Of a stretch of 64,000 nt of DNA, positions 26,890 through 35,459 are shown piece after piece. The notes under the pieces were generated by a model. The model had not been told where the DNA came from. It worked only from the letters and a program-made list of their open reading frames with translations, and did not search any database. Position 1 is the stretch's first letter; each line of letters starts with the position of its first letter. The stretch spans positions 868,001 through 932,000 of the forward strand of contig NZ_CP034142.1 of assembly GCF_003994855.1 (NCBI RefSeq). Reading direction: 5' to 3'. This DNA is from Marinobacter sp. NP-4(2019) (GTDB taxonomy: Bacteria > Pseudomonadota > Gammaproteobacteria > Pseudomonadales > Oleiphilaceae). The position numbers were made by a program, and so were the translations under genes.

Positions 26890-27429
26890 ATGCTTAACAT
26901 GAAAGAGCAGTACAGTAAGGAAGTGGTACCCGCCCTGCAGAAAGAGTTCGGCTACAAGAACATTATGCAGGTGCCGCGTATCGAAAAGATCACCCTGAAC
27001 ATGGGTGTCGGCGAAGCGGTTGGTGACAAGAAGCTGATTGAGAATGCTGTGGCGGATCTCGAGCGCCTGGCGGGTCAGAAAGTGGTTGTCACCAAGGCAC
27101 GTAAATCCGTCGCGGGCTTCAAAATCCGTGAAGGTTGGCCTATCGGTTGTAAGGTTACCCTGCGTGGCGAGCGTATGTGGGACTTCTTTGATCGCCTGGT
27201 TCACATCGCGGTTCCCCGCGTACGTGACTTCCGTGGTCTGAATCCCAAGTCGTTCGACGGTCGCGGTAACTACAGCATGGGTGTGCGTGAGCAGATCATT
27301 TTCCCTGAGATCGAGTACGACAAGGTCGACAAGATCCGTGGTCTGGACATCACCATTACCACCACTGCCGGTACCGACGACGAAGGTCGCGAACTGTTGA
27401 AAGCCTTTGGCTTTCCGTTCAAGAAATAA
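26890..27429 (+). CDS. rplE: 50S ribosomal protein L5
   Basis: A 179-residue protein that binds 5S rRNA and P-site tRNA. The ATG at 26890 (MLNMKEQYSKEVVPALQKEF) gives the same length as E. coli L5; the GTG at 26878 in the same frame is less likely. The signature KSVAGFKIREGWPIGCKVTLR is present. Confidence 0.97.
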   Translation: MLNMKEQYSKEVVPALQKEFGYKNIMQVPRIEKITLNMGVGEAVGDKKLIENAVADLERLAGQKVVVTKARKSVAGFKIREGWPIGCKVTLRGERMWDFFDRLVHIAVPRVRDFRGLNPKSFDGRGNYSMGVREQIIFPEIEYDKVDKIRGLDITITTTAGTDDEGRELLKAFGFPFKK

Positions 27430-27441
27430 GGAACGAGTGTA

Positions 27442-27747
27442 ATGGCTAAGGTTTCCATGAAGAACCGTGAGCTCAAGCGCGAAAAAACCGTTGCGAAGTT
27501 TGCAGCGAAGCGTGCCGAGCTCAAGGCGATTATCAAGAACCCGAATACCAGCGATGAAGAGCGTTGGGACGCACAGATGAAGCTGCAACAGCTTCCTCGT
27601 GATGCCAGCCCGTCACGTCTTCGTAATCGTTGCCAGGTGACTGGTCGCCCCCACGGCGTTCTGCGCAAGTTCGAGCTTTCACGGATCAAGCTCCGTGAAT
27701 ACGGCATGCGCGGTGACGTACCGGGTCTGACCAAGGCAAGCTGGTAA
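27442..27747 (+). CDS. rpsN: 30S ribosomal protein S14 (zinc-independent type)
   Basis: A 101-residue S14 of the long C-minus class: it has the RDASPSRLRNRCQVTGRPHG motif but only one Cys, so no zinc ribbon. It makes part of the 30S head beside S3 and S10. Confidence 0.99.
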   Translation: MAKVSMKNRELKREKTVAKFAAKRAELKAIIKNPNTSDEERWDAQMKLQQLPRDASPSRLRNRCQVTGRPHGVLRKFELSRIKLREYGMRGDVPGLTKASW

Positions 27748-27837
27748 GACAGGCATCCTGGCCACCCGGTCAGGTGCCCGTTGGTAAGCGGTGCGGCAAG
27801 CCGCTGCACAACTAAAAAGATCAGGAGCCTCATACCA

Positions 27838-28230
27838 ATGAGTATGCAAGATACGCTTGCGGATATGTTTACCCGTATCCGTAATGCACAGATGGCATCA
27901 AAAGCAGACGTTGCTATGCCGTCCTCAAAGATGAAGATCTCCGTCGCCCAGGTCCTTAAGGACGAGGGTTACGTTGAAGATTTTTCCGTTTCAGCCGACG
28001 CGAAGCCCGAGCTGACGATTACTCTGAAATACTTCGGTGGCAAGCCGGTTATTGAAGAGATCAAGCGGGTCAGCCGTCCGAGTCTGCGCCAGTACAAAGG
28101 CGCTGGGGAACTGCCGAAAGTATCCGGCGGTCTGGGAGTCGCGATTGTCTCAACGTCCAAGGGCGTTATGACAGACCGCGCCGCACGAGCTGCTGGCGTG
28201 GGTGGCGAAGTCATCTGCACCGTATTCTAG
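27838..28230 (+). CDS. rpsH: 30S ribosomal protein S8
   Basis: A 130-residue 16S rRNA-binding protein and, in E. coli, translational repressor of the spc operon. It starts at the ATG of MSMQDTLADMFTRIRNAQ. The 90-bp gap from rpsN is the largest in the spc block and contains a small GC hairpin around 27790-27810. Confidence 0.98.
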   Translation: MSMQDTLADMFTRIRNAQMASKADVAMPSSKMKISVAQVLKDEGYVEDFSVSADAKPELTITLKYFGGKPVIEEIKRVSRPSLRQYKGAGELPKVSGGLGVAIVSTSKGVMTDRAARAAGVGGEVICTVF

Positions 28231-28239
28231 GAGAATCAC

Positions 28240-28773
28240 ATGTCCAGGGTTGCCAATAATCCTGTCGTGCTGCCTTCCGGTGTTGAGGTTAAGCTGAACG
28301 GACAGGAAATCAATGTGAAGGGTTCCAAGGGAGCGCTTCAATTTACCATTCACCAGGCGGTTGAAGTAAAGCAGGAAGACGGTGTTCTTCGCTTTGCGCC
28401 CCGCGATGGTGCAAAACAGTCCCGCGCTCTTGCTGGTACCACCCGTGCACTGGTCAACAACATGGTGACCGGTGTCTCTACAGGCTGGGAGCGTAAGCTC
28501 GCGCTGACGGGCGTAGGTTACCGTGCCCAGGCGCAAGGTAAGAAGCTCAACCTGACACTGGGTTTTTCACACCCGGTCGAGTATGAGCTGCCCGAGGGGA
28601 TTACCGCTGAAACTCCGTCCAATACGGAAGTTGTGATTCGCGGAATCGACAAGCAACAGGTTGGCCAGGTCGCTGCGGAAGTCCGCGCATTCCGTCCGCC
28701 AGAGCCTTACAAAGGCAAGGGTGTGCGTTATGCGGATGAGCAGGTCAGACGCAAAGAAGCCAAGAAGAAATAA
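28240..28773 (+). CDS. rplF: 50S ribosomal protein L6
   Basis: A 177-residue two-domain protein near the sarcin-ricin loop, needed for late 50S assembly. The C-terminal signature PEPYKGKGVRYADEQVRRKE is present. Confidence 0.99.
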   Translation: MSRVANNPVVLPSGVEVKLNGQEINVKGSKGALQFTIHQAVEVKQEDGVLRFAPRDGAKQSRALAGTTRALVNNMVTGVSTGWERKLALTGVGYRAQAQGKKLNLTLGFSHPVEYELPEGITAETPSNTEVVIRGIDKQQVGQVAAEVRAFRPPEPYKGKGVRYADEQVRRKEAKKK

Positions 28774-28782
28774 GGCGGGACT

Positions 28783-29130
28783 ATGAGCGCGAATAACGAA
28801 AGATTGCGTCGCGCACGCAAAGTGCGCATGAAGATCCGTAAGCTGGGTACCGACCGCCTGTGCGTTCACCGCACGCCGCGTCATATGTATGCCCAGGTTA
28901 CAACTGCAGATGGCAGCAAGGTTATTGCCACTGCCTCCACGTTGGATAAGGAACTGCGCCAGGGTGCAACCGGTAACGTGGAAGCTGCCAAAAAGGTCGG
29001 TCAGCTGATTGCTGAGCGTGCCAAGGCGGCAGGTGTAGAGAGCGTTGCTTTTGACCGCTCCGGTTACCGTTATCACGGCCGTGTTCAGGCTCTGGCCGAC
29101 GCAGCCCGTGAAGCTGGCTTGCAATTCTAA
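28783..29130 (+). CDS. rplR: 50S ribosomal protein L18
   Basis: A 115-residue 5S rRNA-binding protein (RLRRARKVRMKIRKLGTDRLCVHRT). The C-terminal FDRSGYRYHGRVQALADAAREAGL is typical. Confidence 0.99.
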   Translation: MSANNERLRRARKVRMKIRKLGTDRLCVHRTPRHMYAQVTTADGSKVIATASTLDKELRQGATGNVEAAKKVGQLIAERAKAAGVESVAFDRSGYRYHGRVQALADAAREAGLQF

Positions 29131-29142
29131 GAGGTGGAGAAG

Positions 29143-29643
29143 ATGAGCGTTAACGAACAGAAGGCGCCTGAGCTCCAGGAGAAGCTGGTTCAGGTCAATC
29201 GTGTCGCCAAGGTTGTAAAAGGTGGCCGTATTTTCGCCTTCACCGCACTGACTGTAGTGGGTGATGGCAAAGGTCGCGTTGGTTTTGGTCGTGGCAAGGC
29301 GCGTGAAGTGCCGGTCGCTATCCAGAAGGCCATGGAAGCTGCACGTAAGAATATGGTAGAGGTTCCGCTTGACGGTACAACTCTGCAATACCCGGTCAAG
29401 GCTCAGCATGGCGGCTCCAAGGTCTACATGCAGCCAGCTTCCGAGGGTACAGGTATCATCGCCGGTGGCGCGATGCGTGCGGTACTGGAAGTGGCGGGTG
29501 TTCAGAACGTACTGTCCAAGTGTTACGGGTCTACCAACCCGGTGAACGTGGTACGTTCCACCATCAAGGGTCTCCAGGCGACACAGGCGCCTGAGGATAT
29601 TGCAGCCAAGCGCGGTAAAACCGTGGAAGAGATTCTGGGTTGA
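29143..29643 (+). CDS. rpsE: 30S ribosomal protein S5
   Basis: A 166-residue protein important for decoding fidelity and mRNA unwinding. The ATG at 29143 (MSVNEQKAPELQEKL) was chosen because the upstream GTG lies within the strong ribosome binding site GAGGTGGAG. The double-stranded-RNA-binding-like segment RVAKVVKGGRIFAFTALTVV is visible. Confidence 0.98.
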   Translation: MSVNEQKAPELQEKLVQVNRVAKVVKGGRIFAFTALTVVGDGKGRVGFGRGKAREVPVAIQKAMEAARKNMVEVPLDGTTLQYPVKAQHGGSKVYMQPASEGTGIIAGGAMRAVLEVAGVQNVLSKCYGSTNPVNVVRSTIKGLQATQAPEDIAAKRGKTVEEILG

Positions 29644-29647
29644 AGTC

Positions 29648-29836
29648 ATGGCGAACGCAAAAACGATCAAAGTTACACTGACCCGCAGCCCCATCGGCTG
29701 CCAGCCCAAGCACAAACTGTGCGTCAAGGGCCTGGGTCTTCGTAAAATCGGTCACACCGTGGAAGTGGAAGATACTCCTTCCATCCGCGGCATGATCAAC
29801 CGGGTTGATTACCTGGTTCGGGTGGAGGAGAACTAA
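29648..29836 (+). CDS. rpmD: 50S ribosomal protein L30
   Basis: A 62-residue protein (MANAKTIKVTLTRSPIG; KHKLCVKGLGLRKIGHTV). It starts at the ATG 4 bp after rpsE. Length and the conserved TVEVEDTPSIRGMINRV segment are typical. Confidence 0.97.
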   Translation: MANAKTIKVTLTRSPIGCQPKHKLCVKGLGLRKIGHTVEVEDTPSIRGMINRVDYLVRVEEN

Positions 29837-29837
29837 G

Positions 29838-30272
29838 ATGCGTCTGAACGAACTTAGTCCGGATCCCGGTTCACGTCCTGCTGCCAAGCGCGTAGGTCGC
29901 GGTATCGGTAGCGGTCTCGGTAAAACCGGTGGCCGTGGTCACAAGGGTCTTAAAGCCCGTTCCGGTGGCAGTGTTGCTCCCGGTTTCGAGGGTGGTCAGC
30001 AGCCGTTGGCCCGCCGTCTGCCGAAGTTTGGTTTCACCTCCCGTCAGCAGCGTTATGTTGCTGAGATTCGCCTGAACGAACTGGCGAAGGTGGAAGGTGA
30101 CGTGGTAGACCTCGAAGCACTCAAGAAAGCAGACATCGTTCGTGAAGAGATTCGCGAAGCCAAGGTGATCCTTTCCGGCGAATTGAGCCGGGCGGTAACT
30201 GTAAAGGGTCTGCGAGTGACCAAGGGCGCACGCGAGGCGATTACTGCCGCGGGTGGAAAAGTCGAAGACTAA
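29838..30272 (+). CDS. rplO: 50S ribosomal protein L15
   Basis: A 144-residue late-assembly protein with a Gly/Arg-rich extended N-terminus (GRGIGSGLGKTGGRGHKG) that threads into 23S rRNA. The ATG at 29838 lies one base after the rpmD stop, with GGAGGAG upstream. Confidence 0.98.
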   Translation: MRLNELSPDPGSRPAAKRVGRGIGSGLGKTGGRGHKGLKARSGGSVAPGFEGGQQPLARRLPKFGFTSRQQRYVAEIRLNELAKVEGDVVDLEALKKADIVREEIREAKVILSGELSRAVTVKGLRVTKGAREAITAAGGKVED

Positions 30273-30289
30273 GGCGAGTCGAGGACTAA

Positions 30290-31612
30290 ATGGCCAAGAC
30301 AGCATCATTGCCTGCGGGCGCGGGAAAAGGACTGGCAGAGCTGCGTTCGCGGCTCTGGTTTGTCTTCCTGGCATTGTTGGTGTACCGGATCGGTGCCCAT
30401 ATCCCGGTGCCGGGTATTAACCCTGACCGCCTGGCAGCATTGTTTGATCAGAACCAGGGCACAATCCTGAGCCTGTTCAACATGTTTTCCGGTGGTGCGC
30501 TTGAGCGCATGAGTATCTTCGCACTCGGTATCATGCCGTACATCTCCGCTTCCATCATCATGCAGCTCATGACTGCGGTCAGTCCGCAGCTTGAGCAGCT
30601 GAAAAAGGAAGGCGAGGCAGGTCGTCGCAAGATCAGCCAGTACACGCGGTATGGTACGGTTATCCTGGCCCTGGTTCAGGGCTTTGGTATTTCTGTCGGT
30701 CTGGCATCTCAGGGCGTCACCTTTAATGACAGCTTCAGCTTCCACTTCGTGGCGGTTGTATCTTTTGTCAGTGGTGCCGTCTTCATGATGTGGCTGGGTG
30801 AGCAGATCACCGAGCGTGGCGTTGGTAATGGTATTTCCCTGCTGATTTTTGCGGGTATCGTTGCCGGGTTGCCCGGTGCTATCGGTCAGACTCTGTCGCA
30901 GGCCCGCAACGGTGAGATGAGTCTTCTCGTTGTTCTGGGTATTGGTGTGCTGGCGATTGCCGTGGTTGGCTTCGTGGTGTTCATGGAGCGCGGTCAGCGT
31001 CGTCTGACCATCAACTATGCCAAGCGTCAGCAGGGCCGCCGGGTATTTGCCCAGCAGTCCAGCCATCTGCCGTTGAAGGTCAATATGGCCGGTGTTATTC
31101 CGCCCATTTTTGCTTCCTCGATCCTATTGTTCCCGGCATCCCTGGGGCAGTGGTTTGGTCAGGGCGAAGGCATGGAGTGGTTGAGCGATATTTCCCAGGC
31201 ACTGGCGCCGAGCCAGCCCCTGTATATCATCCTGTTTGCGGCGGCAGTAGTTTTCTTCTGCTTCTTCTACACAGCGTTGATGTACAACCCGAAAGAAGTT
31301 GCGGATAACCTCAAGCGCTCTGGAGCGTTTATTCCGGGCATTCGTCCCGGTGATCAGACGGCCAAGTATATCGATGGCGTTCTGACCCGGCTGACCCTGT
31401 TCGGTGCAATGTACATTGCAGCAGTTTCCCTGTTCCCTCAGTTCCTGATGGTGGCCGGGAATGTACCGTTCTATCTGGGTGGTACCTCACTGCTGATTGT
31501 TGTAGTCGTGGTGATGGATTTCATGGCGCAGGTTCAGTCGCACCTGATGTCCCATCAGTATGAATCGCTGATGAAGAAGTCCAATCTCAAGGGCTATGGT
31601 CGGAACGGTTAA
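30290..31612 (+). CDS. secY: Preprotein translocase subunit SecY
   Basis: A 440-residue integral membrane channel of the Sec translocon with about ten hydrophobic segments. The first helix follows RSRLWFVFLALLVYRIG; the plug region and the cytoplasmic loops used for ribosome/SecA contact (KRQQGRRVFAQQSSHLPLKVN) are recognisable. Its partner SecE is encoded at 4495 in this window. The stop codon lies in the loop of a perfect hairpin. Confidence 0.98.
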   Translation: MAKTASLPAGAGKGLAELRSRLWFVFLALLVYRIGAHIPVPGINPDRLAALFDQNQGTILSLFNMFSGGALERMSIFALGIMPYISASIIMQLMTAVSPQLEQLKKEGEAGRRKISQYTRYGTVILALVQGFGISVGLASQGVTFNDSFSFHFVAVVSFVSGAVFMMWLGEQITERGVGNGISLLIFAGIVAGLPGAIGQTLSQARNGEMSLLVVLGIGVLAIAVVGFVVFMERGQRRLTINYAKRQQGRRVFAQQSSHLPLKVNMAGVIPPIFASSILLFPASLGQWFGQGEGMEWLSDISQALAPSQPLYIILFAAAVVFFCFFYTALMYNPKEVADNLKRSGAFIPGIRPGDQTAKYIDGVLTRLTLFGAMYIAAVSLFPQFLMVAGNVPFYLGGTSLLIVVVVVMDFMAQVQSHLMSHQYESLMKKSNLKGYGRNG

Positions 31613-31621
31613 AACCGTTCC
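31602..31621 (+). other. Perfect hairpin enclosing the secY stop codon
   Basis: GGAACGGT (31602-31609) and ACCGTTCC (31614-31621) pair perfectly; the four-base loop is TAAA, which contains the secY TAA stop. No T tract follows, so termination is unlikely; it could influence mRNA processing or translation of rpmJ 22 bp downstream. Confidence 0.5.
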
Positions 31622-31642
31622 CCTTGAAAACTGGAGTCGACA

Positions 31643-31756
31643 ATGAAAGTACGCGCTTCGGTAAAGAAAATTTGCCGTAACTGCAAAGTAATTCGTCGCA
31701 ATGGCTCAGTACGAGTCATTTGCTCGGAGCCTCGTCACAAGCAGCGCCAGGGCTGA
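31643..31756 (+). CDS. rpmJ: 50S ribosomal protein L36 (zinc-binding type)
   Basis: A 37-residue protein, MKVRASVKKICRNCKVIRR and so on. The four zinc ligands C11, C14, C27 and H32 are all present, so this is the zinc-containing (C-plus) form. It follows secY after 30 bp and ends the spc block; a GGAG ribosome binding site precedes the ATG. Confidence 0.97.
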   Translation: MKVRASVKKICRNCKVIRRNGSVRVICSEPRHKQRQG

Positions 31757-31805
31757 TTCCTTCGGGAAGCCTTCCTGACATTGCAGGGTTTCGGAATGAT
31801 AGCGC

Positions 31806-31835
31806 TTGACTCTTGATAGGGTCAGGCGCTATTAT
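31806..31835 (+). promoter_or_regulatory. Putative sigma70 promoter of the alpha operon
   Basis: TTGACT (31806-31811), an 18-bp spacer and TATTAT (31830-31835) lie between rpmJ and rpsM. The leader of about 55 nt would be where S4 binds its operon in E. coli; I cannot confirm the pseudoknot by eye. Confidence 0.7.
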
Positions 31836-31896
31836 TTCGCGCCCTTTTTGTGGCGGAAAATTCACACAGCAAAGCTTTGAACGCGGAGTAATTTGG

Positions 31897-32253
31897 ATGG
31901 CACGTATAGCCGGTGTCAATATACCCGATAACAAACATGCTGTTATCTCGCTGACCTACATCTTCGGTGTTGGCAAGACGACAGCCCAAAAGCTTTGCGA
32001 TGCAACCGGCGTCAAGCCGGACGTCAAGGTCAAAGACCTGTCCGACGAGCAGCTTGAATCGCTTCGTACTGAAGTGGGCAAGGTGTCTGTCGAAGGCGAT
32101 CTGCGTCGTGAAGTACAGATGAACATTAAGCGTTTGAAGGATCTCGGATGCCACCGTGGTCTGCGTCATCGTCATGGCCTTCCGGTCCGTGGCCAGCGCA
32201 CCAAGACCAACGCTCGCACCCGTAAAGGTCCTCGCAAACCTATTCGTAAGTAA
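31897..32253 (+). CDS. rpsM: 30S ribosomal protein S13
   Basis: A 118-residue head protein that contacts the P-site tRNA and bridges to L5. It starts at the ATG of MARIAGVNIPDNKHAVISL with GCGGAG upstream; the long in-frame upstream extension covers the promoter. The C-terminal basic tail (RTKTNARTRKGPRKPIRK) is typical. First gene of the alpha operon. Confidence 0.98.
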   Translation: MARIAGVNIPDNKHAVISLTYIFGVGKTTAQKLCDATGVKPDVKVKDLSDEQLESLRTEVGKVSVEGDLRREVQMNIKRLKDLGCHRGLRHRHGLPVRGQRTKTNARTRKGPRKPIRK

Positions 32254-32266
32254 CAGGTAGGCAAAC

Positions 32267-32656
32267 ATGGCAAAGCCAGGTACACGTACCCGTAAAAAGG
32301 TGAAAAAGACGGTTGTTGATGGCGTCGCGCACATTCACGCGTCCTTCAACAACACTATCGTGACCATTTCTGACCGTCAGGGCAACGTCCTGTCCTGGGC
32401 TACCTCTGGTGGTTCCGGTTTCCGTGGGTCACGCAAGAGTACACCTTTTGCTGCGCAGGTAGCAGCTGAAAGAGCCGGTAATGCGGCTGCTGAATACGGC
32501 CTTAAAAACCTGGACGTAGAGGTTAAGGGTCCTGGGCCCGGACGTGAATCTGCAGTTCGCGCGCTGAACGCGTGTGGCTACAAGATCACCAACATCACTG
32601 ATGTGACGCCGATTCCCCATAACGGCTGTCGTCCGCCCAAAAAGCGCCGCGTCTAA
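32267..32656 (+). CDS. rpsK: 30S ribosomal protein S11
   Basis: A 129-residue platform protein (VADGVAHIHA-type N-terminus, here VVDGVAHIHASFNNTIVTI). The C-terminal signature TPIPHNGCRPPKKRRV is intact. Confidence 0.99.
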   Translation: MAKPGTRTRKKVKKTVVDGVAHIHASFNNTIVTISDRQGNVLSWATSGGSGFRGSRKSTPFAAQVAAERAGNAAAEYGLKNLDVEVKGPGPGRESAVRALNACGYKITNITDVTPIPHNGCRPPKKRRV

Positions 32657-32674
32657 CACAGGAGACAGTGAAAA

Positions 32675-33295
32675 ATGGCTCGTTATATAGGCCCGAAGTG
32701 CAAGCTGTCTCGTCGTGAAGGGACAGATCTTTTTCTGAAGAGCGGTGTTCGCGCGCTCGATTCCAAGTGCAACATCGAGACTCCGCCGGGTATGCACGGC
32801 GCGCGTCGCGGTCGTCTGTCCGAGTACGGCGTACAGCTTCGTGAAAAACAGAAAGTCCGTCGTATTTACGGTGTGCTGGAGAAGCAGTTCCGTAACTACT
32901 ACAAAGAGGCGGCCCGCATCAAAGGTGCAACCGGTGAAAACCTGCTGCAGCTGCTTGAAGGGCGTCTCGACAACGTTGTATATCGCATGGGTTTTGGTTC
33001 TACCCGTGCTGAATCCCGTCAGCTCGTTTCTCACAAGGCGATCCTGGTCAACGACAAGGTAGTGAACATTCCTTCCTACCAGGTTAAGCCGGGTGATGTT
33101 GTGAGCGTGCGTGAAAAGGCAAAAAACCAGCTTCGCGTTAAAGGCGCGCTGGATCTGTCTGCAAGCCGCGCGCCGGTGAGCTGGGTAGAGGTCGACGCCA
33201 GCAAGATGTCCGGCGTTTACAAGTCAGTGCCAGAGCGTACTGAACTGCCGGCCGACATCAACGAGAACCTCATCGTCGAGCTTTACTCGAAGTAA
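32675..33295 (+). CDS. rpsD: 30S ribosomal protein S4
   Basis: A 206-residue primary assembly protein with an S4 RNA-binding domain (LDNVVYRMGFGSTRAESRQLV). In E. coli it represses the alpha operon. It lacks the four-Cys zinc motif near the N-terminus (only C9 and C31 remain), so it is the zinc-free form. Confidence 0.99.
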   Translation: MARYIGPKCKLSRREGTDLFLKSGVRALDSKCNIETPPGMHGARRGRLSEYGVQLREKQKVRRIYGVLEKQFRNYYKEAARIKGATGENLLQLLEGRLDNVVYRMGFGSTRAESRQLVSHKAILVNDKVVNIPSYQVKPGDVVSVREKAKNQLRVKGALDLSASRAPVSWVEVDASKMSGVYKSVPERTELPADINENLIVELYSK

Positions 33296-33330
33296 AGCCC
33301 AGTTAGCAACGAGAGCAGATAGGGGCGTCT

Positions 33331-34335
33331 ATGCAGCGTTCAGTACATGAGTTATTGACACCTCGTACCATTGACGTGAAGGAATCAAGCGCCACGCGTG
33401 CCAAGGTGACACTGGAGCCTCTGGAAAGAGGGTTCGGTCATACCCTGGGCAGCGCACTGCGTCGTATACTCTTGTCCTCAATGCCGGGCTGTGCGATCAC
33501 TGAAGCACAGATTGACGGCGTTCTGCATGAGTACAGCGCAATTGAGGGTGTCCAGGAAGACGTCATCGAGATTCTTCTGAATCTCAAGGGCGTAGCTGTC
33601 AAGATGGGCGGTCGGGATGAAGCCGAGGTCACCCTCAGCAAGAAAGGCCCGGGCGCTGTTACAGCCGGAGATATCAAGCTGGATCATGATGTCGAGATCA
33701 CCAACCCGGATCATGTGATCTGTCACCTGAGTGAAAAGGGTGAAGTGAACATGCGCCTGAAGGTTGCTCGTGGTCGCGGCTATGAGCCGGCCGATCAGCG
33801 GGGTCTGGACGAGGACGAAACTCGCGCTATCGGACGCCTGCAGCTGGATGCGACTTTCAGTCCGGTTCGTCGTGTCGCTTACGCCGTGGAAAGTGCACGG
33901 GTAGAGCAGCGTACCGACCTGGACAAGCTGGTTATTGATCTGGAAACCAATGGTACTATCGATCCGGAGGAAGCAATTCGCCGGGCCGCAACCATTCTCC
34001 AGCAGCAACTGGCGGTGTTTGTTGATTTTGATCACGAGAAAGAGCCTGAGCGCGTGGAAGAAGAGGAAGAAATCGATCCGATTCTGCTGCGTCCGGTGGA
34101 TGATCTGGAATTGACAGTGCGTTCAGCTAACTGCTTGAAGGCTGAGAACATCTACTACATCGGCGATCTGATCCAGCGCACAGAAGTTGAGCTGCTGAAG
34201 ACGCCTAACCTTGGTAAAAAGTCGCTCACCGAGATCAAGGACGTACTTGCGTCCCGCGGTCTGTCACTGGGTATGCGTCTTGATAACTGGCCGCCGGCGA
34301 GCCTCCGTGGCGACGACCGGGTTCTGGGCGGTTAA
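33331..34335 (+). CDS. rpoA: DNA-directed RNA polymerase subunit alpha
   Basis: A 334-residue subunit. The N-terminal assembly domain includes LEPLERGFGHTLGSALRRILL; the C-terminal domain that contacts UP elements and activators (VRSANCLKAENIYYIGDLI and LGKKSLTEIKDVLASRGL) is complete. A Glu-rich linker separates the two. It lies in the usual place between rpsD and rplQ. Confidence 0.99.
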   Translation: MQRSVHELLTPRTIDVKESSATRAKVTLEPLERGFGHTLGSALRRILLSSMPGCAITEAQIDGVLHEYSAIEGVQEDVIEILLNLKGVAVKMGGRDEAEVTLSKKGPGAVTAGDIKLDHDVEITNPDHVICHLSEKGEVNMRLKVARGRGYEPADQRGLDEDETRAIGRLQLDATFSPVRRVAYAVESARVEQRTDLDKLVIDLETNGTIDPEEAIRRAATILQQQLAVFVDFDHEKEPERVEEEEEIDPILLRPVDDLELTVRSANCLKAENIYYIGDLIQRTEVELLKTPNLGKKSLTEIKDVLASRGLSLGMRLDNWPPASLRGDDRVLGG

Positions 34336-34368
34336 TCGCCGATTAGTTTAAGGTAAGGAATAAGAGCA

Positions 34369-34767
34369 ATGCGTCATCGTAAGAGTGGTCGTAAGTTCAG
34401 TAGGACCAGTGCGCATCGCAAGGCCATGTTCCGTAACATGACTGCGTCACTGGTTGAACACGAGCTGATCAAGACAACGCTGCCGAAAGCCAAAGAGCTT
34501 CGTCGTGTAGCTGAGCCTTTGATCACGCTCTCAAAGAATGATTCGGTCGCGAATCGTCGTCTGGCGTTTTCTCGCCTGCGCAACGATGCTGCGGTAGCCA
34601 AGCTTTTTGATGAGCTGGGTCCCCGCTACAGCGAGCGTCCGGGTGGTTACCTTCGTATCCTGAAGTGCGGCTTCCGTGCCGGCGACAATGCCCCGATGGC
34701 ATTCGTCGAGCTGGTTGGCCGTCCGCTGGATATCGAAGCGGAAGAAATGGACGACGACGAAGAGTAA
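34369..34767 (+). CDS. rplQ: 50S ribosomal protein L17
   Basis: A 132-residue exit-tunnel-side protein (MRHRKSGRKFSRTSAHRKAMFRNM). The acidic tail EAEEMDDDEE resembles that of other marine gammaproteobacteria. Last gene of the alpha operon, followed by a strong terminator. Confidence 0.98.
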   Translation: MRHRKSGRKFSRTSAHRKAMFRNMTASLVEHELIKTTLPKAKELRRVAEPLITLSKNDSVANRRLAFSRLRNDAAVAKLFDELGPRYSERPGGYLRILKCGFRAGDNAPMAFVELVGRPLDIEAEEMDDDEE

Positions 34768-34784
34768 AGGCTTCGGAGTTGTTC

Positions 34785-34818
34785 AAAAAAACCGGGCCCG
34801 GTAGGGCCCGGTTTTTTT
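34785..34818 (+). terminator. Rho-independent terminator of the alpha operon
   Basis: A long inverted repeat AAAAAACCGGGCCC / GGGCCCGGTTTTTT with a GGTA loop. The A-rich upstream arm would make it effective in both directions. Confidence 0.95.
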
Positions 34819-34961
34819 ATGTCTGGCTGATAACCATTGTGATTGTCTTTTAGTATCAGGTTAATGTATTGATATTATTGGAAAATATCCAGGGTCGATC
34901 TGGAAAGTAGGCGAAGGGGCGGGCATAATGAGGGACTCATTCGTCAGTCGAGGACTGTTCC

Positions 34962-35429
34962 ATGAAAGGTCATCCAGAGGTTATCAAATGCCTGCGTGAA
35001 CTGTTGAAGGGCGAGCTGGCAGCCCGCGATCAGTATTTCCTTCATTCCCGCCAATATCAGGATGAGGGCTTGCAAAAGTTGTATGAGCGCCTTGATCATG
35101 AAATGCAGGAGGAAACGGAACACGCTGACGCTATCCTGCAGCGAATCCTGTTCCTGGAGGGCGATGTGGACATGACACCCCATGCCATTGAGCCGGGCGG
35201 TACCCTGATTGAGCGGTTGGAGTCGGATCTGCGGCTGGAATATCAGGTTCGGGAAAATCTGGCCGATGCCATTGAACTGTGTGAATCCCTGGGTGATTAT
35301 CAGAGCCGGGATATCCTGCGGATCCAGTTGGGAGACACAGAGGAAGACCATGCCTACTGGCTGGAGAAGCAGCTGCGCCTGATCAAACTTATGGGCGAGC
35401 AGAATTACCGGCAGTCGCAGAGTGACTAA
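34962..35429 (+). CDS. Bacterioferritin-family iron storage protein lacking the heme-ligand Met
   Basis: A 155-residue ferritin-like four-helix protein forming iron-storing shells. Diiron ferroxidase ligands are visible: Glu18, Glu51, His54, a Glu at 93, Glu127 and His130. The residue equivalent to Met52, which ligates heme b between subunits in E. coli Bfr, is Thr (HEMQEETEH). It therefore resembles the non-heme partner subunits such as Neisseria BfrA or Pseudomonas FtnA. It stands alone between the alpha-operon terminator and the convergent uvrA gene. A Bfd-type [2Fe-2S] partner is not in the window. Confidence 0.9.
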   Translation: MKGHPEVIKCLRELLKGELAARDQYFLHSRQYQDEGLQKLYERLDHEMQEETEHADAILQRILFLEGDVDMTPHAIEPGGTLIERLESDLRLEYQVRENLADAIELCESLGDYQSRDILRIQLGDTEEDHAYWLEKQLRLIKLMGEQNYRQSQSD

Positions 35430-35459
35430 AGGCGGTGGAGCCGCCTTTAGTGTCTAAGC

